Assembly: GCA_021107945.1 (NCBI GenBank)
Contig: JAIORV010000161.1
Span: 1-57,002 of the forward strand
Source: Vulcanimicrobiota bacterium
Lineage (GTDB): Bacteria; Vulcanimicrobiota; JAJTBE01
Reading direction: 5' to 3'
DNA: 57,002 nucleotides
Below are positions 49,302-57,002 of the stretch, one piece after another. Position 1 is the stretch's first letter; every line of letters starts with the position of its first letter. The position numbers and the translations under genes are program-made. Under the pieces are notes generated by a model. It did not search any database and was not told the DNA's origin. It worked only from the letters and a program-made list of their open reading frames with translations.

Positions 49302-51029
49302 TCATAGTCTCTTTATTATCTCATCCAGCATCATTTTTGTTGGTTTCTTTTTTATATCCCTATTCACTCTCAATCGAACAATAAACGATTGAAATTCATC
49401 GCTTCCGAGAAGATTTACACCCTCACTGATTATCTTGTCCGATGTCTCCCGGATCTGTTCTGTTTTTCCCGGGGATAGGCAGAGAATTACATCTTTTAAA
49501 AACGCTTCCTTATCCTTTTTGCTCCATGACCTTTGAGGGACACCGAGGGCATCCATCACAATTTTTTCCCGCGAATCATATTTCAGGATTTTCTTGTTAT
49601 TATCATATTTCTTTAATATCTGCATTAACAATGAAGGTTCATACCGTCCCTTTTTATTGATCACCTCATATTGATTGTAAATATCAATAAGAATATTTTC
49701 TCTTTTTATATCATTATCCGATAAAATCCGGACGGTTTTCAAGTCGGCGATAAACGTTATCTCAACCTTTGAAGACCCGGCATACCCCTTTTTTGTATGG
49801 ATATTATACAGCAGGAAATGTAAATGACCATTCCAATCCGAATAACCATAATGATAATTGTCATAATCTCCCCTGAACCTCATCTTGTCGAGATAATTAT
49901 TAAGATCGGACAATTTATCAGGCATCTTATCCTGCTCAAAATAGTATCTGTTAATAGCCCTGAGAATCTGAAGAGTTTGGATCTCAAGGGTGTTGTCTTG
50001 CTTTTTAACGCCATCGGTATAATATACTTTCTGAAATATCGGAAAATAAGACGGAAATGAAGTTATCACAAAATATAAAAACATGAATAGAAGAAAGAAA
50101 GTAATCGTTCTCCTGTTCAGAACCTTACGGACAACAATTCCGACCCATAACGGGATCAATGCGAGAAAGAAAGTGGAATTGGAGACTTTTACAGGCTCTC
50201 TGCTCAGGGGGGAATTCCTCAATTTCCTTATAATGCGGATTCTCTGAGACAGGTATTTTACGTTGTTAATCCTGCCATCCCCGGGTTTCAGGCATCGCTC
50301 TATTAATTTTACAAGAGCGGGAGACACTTCCGGATTGAATTGACTCACCGGCGGAAAATCAAACATATATTCCTGCGGTTCTTCATTTGTAAGAAGTTTC
50401 CACATCACCGCTCCAACCGAATATATATCTGCGCTTTCGTCAGTCTGTCTCTTCCCGTATGCCTCGGGAGCGGCGTATCCCGGGGTCCCGAGCTCCACGG
50501 TATCTTTCTCCTGCCCGTCTTTATATACCCGTGCGGTGGCAAGGTCAACGATATTTACATCGCATTGCATGTCAACAATTATGTTGGAAGGCTTCAGGTC
50601 CCTGTAAATTATTCTGCCTGCGGAATTCTTGCCGTGAAGATAATCAAGGATATCCAGAACATCAGTAATAATATCCAACACCTCTCCCTCATCCAGGGGT
50701 TTCCCTTCTCTTTCCAGCCTTGTCTCCAGATTCTCGCCCCGGATATACTCCGTAACAAGATACATCCTGTCCCCCAGAATGAAGAAATCAAAAAAAGTGG
50801 GAATTCCGGGATGCTTCAAATCTTGCAGCATCTGTGACTCCCGGAGGAAAAGGTCATACTTGAGCGAGCGTTCTTCGTCGGGAACCTTCGATATGTCCAT
50901 CTCTTTGAGCGCGCAAAGAAAATTTAACGCCGTTGTATCCTCGGCAAGATAGACGGTAGAAAATGCGCCGCTACCGATAACCTCTTTCAAAAGATACCTG
51001 TTGTTTATGAGGGTTGTTTGTTTATTCAT
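49302..51029 (-). CDS. Membrane-associated Ser/Thr protein kinase
   Basis: This 575-residue protein has an N-terminal Hanks-type kinase domain (about 10-270): glycine loop GSGAFSTVYLA, Lys in CALKEMD, catalytic YRDLKPSNI (Tyr for His of HRD), then DLATAR, where DFG has become DLA with the metal-binding Asp kept, and GTPGYAAPEAYG. It is therefore probably active. Two hydrophobic segments follow (FFLALIPLWVGIVV and TITFFLLFMFLYFVITSF). The C-terminal 240 residues start TLEIQTLQILRAINRYYFEQ, which resembles the region after the helix in pseudopilins of the GspG kind. Whether this part is outside or inside depends on whether one or two segments span the membrane. ATG 51029 is preferred to 51068. 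Confidence 0.88.
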   Translation of the reverse strand: MNKQTTLINNRYLLKEVIGSGAFSTVYLAEDTTALNFLCALKEMDISKVPDEERSLKYDLFLRESQMLQDLKHPGIPTFFDFFILGDRMYLVTEYIRGENLETRLEREGKPLDEGEVLDIITDVLDILDYLHGKNSAGRIIYRDLKPSNIIVDMQCDVNIVDLATARVYKDGQEKDTVELGTPGYAAPEAYGKRQTDESADIYSVGAVMWKLLTNEEPQEYMFDFPPVSQFNPEVSPALVKLIERCLKPGDGRINNVKYLSQRIRIIRKLRNSPLSREPVKVSNSTFFLALIPLWVGIVVRKVLNRRTITFFLLFMFLYFVITSFPSYFPIFQKVYYTDGVKKQDNTLEIQTLQILRAINRYYFEQDKMPDKLSDLNNYLDKMRFRGDYDNYHYGYSDWNGHLHFLLYNIHTKKGYAGSSKVEITFIADLKTVRILSDNDIKRENILIDIYNQYEVINKKGRYEPSLLMQILKKYDNNKKILKYDSREKIVMDALGVPQRSWSKKDKEAFLKDVILCLSPGKTEQIRETSDKIISEGVNLLGSDEFQSFIVRLRVNRDIKKKPTKMMLDEIIKRL

Positions 51030-51399
51030 ACAAATAATCCGGAAAAAAATACTATTCACATTATACAATAACCTGCAAGCAATTTCACCCCCGGGATTGC
51101 GGATTAGCCTAAAATGCCAGTTGTATTTTTTTATGGGAGTCTTCTTGAAAGAAAGCTCTCAGTTATAAGCCGCTGAAGCGGCTTGACATAACGCTACCTC
51201 CACTTAAGCCGCTTCAGCGGCTTAACAATGATGAAACACTATTTCAAATAAGGTTTTTCCCAGGTAACTGGCTTGTTGAGTTAGTTCAGTCCCATCACAT
51301 TTTCAAAGGATAATGCGGTGATTTATTTAATGAAATCATAAAATGTGTGGGGTTGCAAAACTAATGCCTGGTGCATTTGTTATTTAGGGGGGATTGTTT
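51030..51399. repeat. Divergent gap with facing GA-loop hairpins
   Basis: Two copies of AAGCCGCT-GA/TC-AGCGGCTT (51167-51184 and 51206-51223) face each other around TTGACATAACGCTACCTCCACTT and can also pair with each other. The remainder (51224-51399) is AT-rich and should hold the alpha-2-macroglobulin promoter; no clean boxes were found. Confidence 0.6.
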
Positions 51400-54300
51400 A
51401 TGAAAAAGTATCAAATTAAAATCACAATAATCATGGCTGTATTTTTATTGTTGTCGATTCTTATTGTGCTACCGGCTTTTGGAGAGAGTTCCAGGTTGCA
51501 CTGCTATACAAGGGACAGCCGCTTCTTTTCTCCTAACCAGACATACAGACCGGAAATAAGGATATACGCGACCAACCTTAATCATCTTGAAGTAACAGTT
51601 TATGAACTCAACTCGTTCAAGATCAAAGACGGAAATTTCCATTATAATAGTGAATCACCAGAAATCTCAGGAAAAGTGGTCTTTCGAAGAGACCTGAACT
51701 TTTCAAAATACGATTATGTCAAAAAAAGAAAATATAAAGACAAATATTTTAATCTCAAGTCATTTCAAACCCGGAACTCATCAAACAAGTTAGAGGGTAC
51801 ATTCAAGCCGCCGGCATCAAAAACAGGAATTTACCTGGTGAGGATTCAGAGCGGAAAACATAAATATGATGTTACCCTTGTAGCTTCGCCCCTGAGCATG
51901 ATTGTCAAGTATTCCCCTGATTTCGTCGAGGGATTCCTTTATGATCAGAAAACAGACCGCCCCGCCTCCGGTGTAAGTGTGAAACTGTTCGACAGTCGCG
52001 GTTTCAGGTACATGGGAGTGACGGACAAAAACGGGTGGTTCCGTTTTAGTACAAAAAAAGACTTGAAGGGACCCATCAGCGTGCTTGCCCATAAGGGTAA
52101 AGCTTATTGCATATATTCATTCAGGACCAAAAAACAGAGTAAAAGGGACTATGTTTATGTCTATACCGACAGGCCTATTTATCGTCCCGGGCAGACCGTC
52201 TATTTCAAGGGGATAATATCGGATATTCAAAAAGATAAAAAACAAAAGCTCATCGAAAATAAGAGCATAACCATAAACCTGCGCGATGCAAAATACAGTA
52301 CGATCAAAACATTAAAACTAAAGACAAGCGATAATGGCTCATTCGATGGCAAATTTCAGATAGCGAATGACGCTCCCCTGGGCAGATATACTATTATTAC
52401 GGGAGTGGATAAGAAGAATTATTATTCAAGTTTCCAGATTCATGAATATAAGAAGCCTGAGTTTGAGGTGTTTGTGAAGCCCGGAAAAGATATTGTGCTA
52501 AAAGGTGAAGAAGTGAAAGTGGCGGTTCGTGCCCGATATTACTTCGGGAACCCGGTAAAGGGAGGCAATCTCAAATATCGCATTACATCAAACCCCGATC
52601 CCCTCAGGATCCCGGGGAGATACTATCCCGGATACGGCAGGCATGATATAGTCGTTACAAGCGGAAAGGCCAAGCTTGACAACATCGGCAGGGCGACCTT
52701 CACAATAAAAACAGATCCGGATATGAAACAGGATTCCACATACATAATCGAGTGTGGCGTCAGGGATAAATTAAACCGCACAATCAACGGGCATGGAGCT
52801 TTTCATGTGAGAGTATCCGGGAAAAGAGTCGCCGTATCGGTGAAGCCCAATTATGTCTCAAAGAATGAGAAAATGGAAATCAACCTCCTCACAACCGATA
52901 TGTTTAACAAGCCTGTCTCAAGTGATGTGGAAGTTATATTGAATCAACAAATATGGAACAGAAAGACACGCAAGTATGAAAGCAGGGAAATTCAGAAACT
53001 GAATGTCAAAACCGGAAAAGATGGGAAGGCAGAGAGAAAAATCGTCCCTGAAAAACCGGGGTATATAAAAGTAACGGCAAAAGTAATTGACAACAACGGA
53101 CTTGCCAATTCCGGCAACACAAGAGTGTGGGTTTCCGGGTATAAATCTTATGCATACAACTACCCCACACTTGAGATGATCATGGATAAAAAAGTCTATT
53201 CACCCGGCGACACGGCAAAAATCCTCATAAACTCAAGCTACACCGGCATGTTGCTCTACGTTACCCTCGAACAGAACAGGATATATAAAAGATGGCTTCT
53301 TCCCGCAACAGGAAACTCGACCACATTTGAAGTGCCGATAGAAAAGGATTACGCACCCGGTGTATATTTCAAGGTATGTTTCGTCTCGAAGGGCGTTTTC
53401 CGGAGCGGGCAGAAGTTCTTAAACGTGCCTGTAACCGATAAATTTCTTGATATAGAGATAAATTCCGACAGGGGAATATATAAGCCTGGAGAGACTGCAA
53501 TTTATAGTATAAAAACGAAAGATCAGGATGGCAAGCCTGTCTCGGCGGAATTGTCCATGGGAGTTGTGGATGACGCCATTTATGCTCTTGCACCGGACAG
53601 GGCGGCGGATATTCGTAAGTTTTTCTATGGAAGGCGACCCAACCGTATTTATACCGGTTATTCAGTGCCAAGGGAATATCCCGGGGGATCATATCAGAAA
53701 GTTGCCCCAAAGAAGGTGATAGTCCCTGAAAAAATGGTCAGAAAGAATTTTAAGGACACAACATTCTGGGCTCCCCGGATATTTACCGATAAAGAAGGGC
53801 TTGCAAAAGTTAAAGTGGAGCTTGCGGACAACCTGACACGCTGGAGAACCACAATCAAGGGATATACACACGACATGAAAGTCGGATCAGTAAAACAGAA
53901 GGTCATTGCAAGGAAGGATATGACAATCAGGCTTGCCGTGCCACGGTTCTTCCGATATAAGGATTGTATTACGGTATCCTCGATTATCAGTAATGACAGC
54001 AAGAAAGACCAGGAAGTGAAAATAAGTTTCGATATACGGGGGGCAAACATAAAAGGGGAGCATGGGAATAATCATCGGGAGGAAACCCTTGTTATAAAAG
54101 CCGGCGAGGAGAAAAAATTCGATTACCCGTTAATAATGAAGCCCTATCCACCAGGGAAAAAAATCACGATTAAAGCTGTGGCCGAGGCAAAATCGGGACT
54201 TTTCGACGGCGTGGAGAGAACATTCCCCGTGGAACCTTTCGGAAAGTTTGAGAGGAATTTCCTGACGAAGACTGTCCGGGAATCATTCCGTGAAGAAGTA

Positions 54301-55821
54301 AAAATTCCCGACGACACAATAATGGGCGCAAGTGAATTGGTTTTAAGAATATCGCCGTCAATCGCGTCAAACATCATGGGGTCTCTTGATTACATGGCGA
54401 AATACCCGTACGGATGCGTTGAGCAGACAATGTCAAGATTCCTGCCTTTGTGCGTCTTGAGGGATACCCTTGACAGTCTCGAAATAAAAAATGACGATCT
54501 GAACAAGAAGATGCCGGATATGGTCAAGAAAGGCTTCAGAAAGCTCTACGGCTATCAGCATTCCGACGGCGGATGGGGATGGTGGAAATCTGACAAAATC
54601 AAACCGTTAATGACGGCATACGTAATATTCGGATTTCATTGGGCGGAAAAAGCGGGATATAAGGTTCAGCCCCGTGTTCTTGAGCGGGGGATAAAATCTC
54701 TTATGATACTCACTAAAAGCGAGAAGGATCTCGGCAAGAAATCATTCATGCTATATTCGCTGAGTGTCTATGGGAAAGCGAATAAAGATATGGCACAGGC
54801 AATTTACAAGAAAAAAGACAAGTTGAATTCATATGGGCTTGCGCTTCTTGCCCTGACACTTGACAACCTGAATGAAAAGGAAAAATTATCTGCTGTCATA
54901 TCCGATATCGAGAACAAGGCGATCGCAGATGAGAATTATGTTCACTGGGAAGGCTCAAAGGGATACGGCTGGATGAGCAGTGATATCGAAGCCACCGCGT
55001 GGGTATTATATTCGCTTTTAAAGGCAAAGCCTGAATCCGGACTTATTCAGAAAACAATATCCTGGCTCTTGATGAAAAAGAACGGCGATCATTGGGTATG
55101 CACAAAAACAACGGGTTATGTGATAATGGCGTTGTCGGAATACCTGAAGAAAAGCGGCGAGCTTGACGTTGATATGACCGCAAAAATAAAGGTGAACGGG
55201 CGGGAAGTGGAATCGCTGAAATTTGACAGGAAATCGGCATTTGAAAACGAGAAAGTCGTAAAAATTCCCGGAATTCATCCCAAAAAAGGATATGGGCTCA
55301 AAAAAGGTGATAATAAAATAGTAATCGAGAAAGAAGGCAAGGGAGTTCTTCATGTATCCCGGAGTCTTGATTTGTGCCTCGACAGGGAGCCTGTGAAGGA
55401 AGACAATGAGAATTTCGGCATAATTAAAACATATTTTGTGAAGAATGAAGAAGGAAAGTGGGTTCCTCTTAACAGGTCGATCAGATCAGGTGAAGAGGTT
55501 GTAGCGGAAATAAAAGTTATTCCCAAAAAAAGCTTCTCTTATGTGATGCTGACAGATCCACTGCCATCGGGATTTGAGGTAAAGAAAATCCGGAGACTCC
55601 GGGATTATTATTTCACAAACGCCGAGAAAAGGGATAACAGGGTTGTATTCTTCAGGTCATATATGTGGAAAAATTCCAAAGGCATAATATTCAGTTATGT
55701 AATGCTTGCGGAAAGACCGGGGGAATTGAATGTAATGCCTCCCCGGGTCGAATTGATGTACAGACCTGATGTGAAGTGTGAAGGAGAAGCTTTTATGCTC
55801 GACGTATCAGGGAAAGAATAG
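51400..55821 (+). CDS. Bacterial alpha-2-macroglobulin-like protein
   Basis: This large exported protein of 1473 residues is like the protease-trapping bacterial alpha-2-macroglobulins. The signal peptide (IIMAVFLLLSILIVLPAFG) has no lipobox. MG domains fill residues about 20-700 (SVKLFDSRGFRYMGVTDKNG; YVYVYTDRPIYRPGQTVYFK is the classic MG2-MG3 border). The bait region lies about 730-790, before FWAPRIFTDKEGLAKV. The thioester motif C1006-V-E-Q1009 (YGCVEQ) is intact, followed by the TED helices (WGWWKSDKIKPLMTAYVIFG). The C-terminal domains end near 1473. GGGGGG stands before ATG 51400. There is no neighbouring pbpC, which often accompanies these genes. It probably guards the periplasm against foreign proteases, by family only. 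Confidence 0.93.
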   Translation: MKKYQIKITIIMAVFLLLSILIVLPAFGESSRLHCYTRDSRFFSPNQTYRPEIRIYATNLNHLEVTVYELNSFKIKDGNFHYNSESPEISGKVVFRRDLNFSKYDYVKKRKYKDKYFNLKSFQTRNSSNKLEGTFKPPASKTGIYLVRIQSGKHKYDVTLVASPLSMIVKYSPDFVEGFLYDQKTDRPASGVSVKLFDSRGFRYMGVTDKNGWFRFSTKKDLKGPISVLAHKGKAYCIYSFRTKKQSKRDYVYVYTDRPIYRPGQTVYFKGIISDIQKDKKQKLIENKSITINLRDAKYSTIKTLKLKTSDNGSFDGKFQIANDAPLGRYTIITGVDKKNYYSSFQIHEYKKPEFEVFVKPGKDIVLKGEEVKVAVRARYYFGNPVKGGNLKYRITSNPDPLRIPGRYYPGYGRHDIVVTSGKAKLDNIGRATFTIKTDPDMKQDSTYIIECGVRDKLNRTINGHGAFHVRVSGKRVAVSVKPNYVSKNEKMEINLLTTDMFNKPVSSDVEVILNQQIWNRKTRKYESREIQKLNVKTGKDGKAERKIVPEKPGYIKVTAKVIDNNGLANSGNTRVWVSGYKSYAYNYPTLEMIMDKKVYSPGDTAKILINSSYTGMLLYVTLEQNRIYKRWLLPATGNSTTFEVPIEKDYAPGVYFKVCFVSKGVFRSGQKFLNVPVTDKFLDIEINSDRGIYKPGETAIYSIKTKDQDGKPVSAELSMGVVDDAIYALAPDRAADIRKFFYGRRPNRIYTGYSVPREYPGGSYQKVAPKKVIVPEKMVRKNFKDTTFWAPRIFTDKEGLAKVKVELADNLTRWRTTIKGYTHDMKVGSVKQKVIARKDMTIRLAVPRFFRYKDCITVSSIISNDSKKDQEVKISFDIRGANIKGEHGNNHREETLVIKAGEEKKFDYPLIMKPYPPGKKITIKAVAEAKSGLFDGVERTFPVEPFGKFERNFLTKTVRESFREEVKIPDDTIMGASELVLRISPSIASNIMGSLDYMAKYPYGCVEQTMSRFLPLCVLRDTLDSLEIKNDDLNKKMPDMVKKGFRKLYGYQHSDGGWGWWKSDKIKPLMTAYVIFGFHWAEKAGYKVQPRVLERGIKSLMILTKSEKDLGKKSFMLYSLSVYGKANKDMAQAIYKKKDKLNSYGLALLALTLDNLNEKEKLSAVISDIENKAIADENYVHWEGSKGYGWMSSDIEATAWVLYSLLKAKPESGLIQKTISWLLMKKNGDHWVCTKTTGYVIMALSEYLKKSGELDVDMTAKIKVNGREVESLKFDRKSAFENEKVVKIPGIHPKKGYGLKKGDNKIVIEKEGKGVLHVSRSLDLCLDREPVKEDNENFGIIKTYFVKNEEGKWVPLNRSIRSGEEVVAEIKVIPKKSFSYVMLTDPLPSGFEVKKIRRLRDYYFTNAEKRDNRVVFFRSYMWKNSKGIIFSYVMLAERPGELNVMPPRVELMYRPDVKCEGEAFMLDVSGKE

Positions 55822-57002
55822 AAGTGATTATTCACCGCAGAGGGCGCGGAGAGCGCAGAGTTTTAATGACAGGACAACCTTGCGCGCGATTCGTGATAAA
55901 AACGATGTGTGCAAACTGTCATTCTGAGCGGATCACGAATAATTTTCTTTACTCCGATGACTTTATCAAAGACGGGGTTATGTTAATGCACGAGGATTCA
56001 CACAGCGAAGAATCTCGCCACCCGTGGTATGGAGGAGCAAGTATTAATAAGAATGATTGTTGTGAGGAGAACCCGGGGAAGAGATCCTTCGCTGTGGAAT
56101 AAATCGGAGATATGCAAAATCCGTTCCTGCCAAAGCTTCGTTCATTAAAGTAAAGCGCTCGTATTCCGCTCAGGATGACAACCTGGCGTGCGATTCATTA
56201 TTAAAGATAATCCTTGCAATTGTCATTCTGAGCGGATCACGAATGAAATACTTGATTCCGACGACTTTTTCAAGACGGAACTCAATTTATGTTCGCGTTT
56301 TTACACAGCGAAGAATCTCAACCCAATGGCATGGAGGGAGCAAGTCTCAATTTGAGGAAGAATTGATTCGAGGGAGAACCCGGGAGGAGATCCTTCGCTG
56401 TGGAATAAATCGGAGATATGCAAACCCCGCTCCTGCCAAAGCTTCGTTCATTAAAGTAAAGCGCTCGTATTCCGCTCAGGATGACAAACTATGGGGATCG
56501 TCTTTGAGGAGATCCTTCGCTGTGGAATAAATCGGAGATATGCAAAATCCGTTCTTGCCAGGGCTTCATTTGTTAAAGTAAATCGCTCGTATTCCGCTCA
56601 GGATGACAACATGGCGTGCGATTCGTGATAAAAACGATGTGTGCAAACTGTCATTCTGAGCGGATCACGAATAATTTTCTTTACTCCGATGACTTTATCA
56701 AAGACGGGGTTATGTTAATGCACGAGGATTCACACAGCGAAGAATCTCGCCACCCGTGGTATGGAGGAGCAAGTATTAATAAGAATGATTGTTGTGAGGA
56801 GAACCTGGGAGAAGAGATCCTTCGCTGTGGAATACATCGGAGATATGCAAAATCCGTTCTTGCCAAGGCTTCATTCGTTAAAGTGAAGCGATCGTATTCC
56901 GCTCAGGATGACAACCTGGCGTGCGATTCATTATTAAAGACAATCCCTGCAATTGTCATTCTGAGCGGATCACGAATGAAATACTTGATTCCGATGACTT
57001 TT
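55822..57002. repeat. Tandem array of nested palindromic repeats (period about 732 bases)
   Basis: After a CCGCAGAGGGCGCGGAG block (55833-55862), copies of the TGTCATTCTGAGCG element lie at 55917-56180, 56221-56486, 56506-56608 (right half only), 56649-56913 and 56954 to the window end. Bases from about 55885 recur from about 56617 with an offset of 732, including unique inner words, so the array is a larger tandem duplication. Each full element has ends TGTCATTCTGAGCGGA / TCCGCTCAGGATGACA and inner arms ACAGCGAAGAATCTC / GAGATCCTTCGCTGT. Short ORFs here are translations of the repeat and not genes. Confidence 0.9.

Noticed and set aside
55824-56866. Several short open frames in the terminal repeat array
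   Set aside because: Their translations are those of the TGTCATTCTGAGCG palindrome (for example HSEE and SQRRI phrases) and recur with each repeat copy; none has an RBS.

Overview
The window comes from a diderm (Gram-negative type) bacterium, probably an uncultivated lineage. The outer membrane is supported by an LptD-like LPS-assembly protein (41.6-44.4 kb), a periplasmic alpha-2-macroglobulin (51.4-55.8 kb) and type IV pilus genes. Three proteins carry Hanks-type kinase domains, zinc-ribbon proteins are frequent, and almost every intergenic gap is filled with short dispersed repeats. No ribosomal or other marker gene fixes the phylum; candidate phyla such as Eremiobacterota/Xenobia, Wallbacteria or Riflebacteria would fit, but this is a guess.

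Layout. 0-2.5 kb: a radical SAM/SPASM enzyme followed 3 bases later by an M16 metallopeptidase, a possible peptide-maturation pair whose start region is duplicated. 2.8-10.5 kb: a membrane protein, a coiled-coil protein, CTP synthase, a U32-family protein, a GT4 glycosyltransferase and a B12-binding radical SAM enzyme. 10.9-19.6 kb: a divergent type IV pilus/secretion cluster. On the minus strand are pilC and a pilB whose ATPase is fused to an N-terminal kinase-like domain that has lost its catalytic residues; on the plus strand are a giant PilX/GspK-like protein and two pseudopilins. 19.8-28.9 kb: a zinc-ribbon Ser/Thr kinase, a hexapeptide acyltransferase, a CYTH protein, DusB coupled to an unknown phosphoribosyltransferase-like protein, the yvcK-rapZ pair with a zinc-ribbon membrane protein (all three with TTG starts), and an Ogt-type DNA repair protein. 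29.1-39.4 kb: a secreted alpha/beta hydrolase, an Eco57I-type DNA methyltransferase/restriction gene with repeat sequence inside its reading frame, pyruvate phosphate dikinase, a GT39-like membrane glycosyltransferase and a small protein. 39.9-45.7 kb: a membrane protein, a PEGA/TPR protein, the LptD-like protein and a Gfo/Idh/MocA oxidoreductase. 45.7-57.0 kb: tRNA-Ser(TGA), a sodium/solute symporter, a small helical protein, a membrane Ser/Thr kinase, alpha-2-macroglobulin and a tandem repeat array that runs off the end.

The non-coding fraction is the most unusual part. Several repeat families recur: hairpins with a GTAG foot and variable stems (REP-like), hairpins with a constant GA loop and covarying stems, long nested palindromes starting TGTCATTCTGAGCG, CACAGAGG-type motif repeats, homopurine blocks, and two MITE-like elements with terminal inverted repeats. 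Some of these repeats lie in frame inside genes. The two most interesting signals are the PilB-pseudokinase fusion and the REP-like repeat system with its spread into coding sequence.
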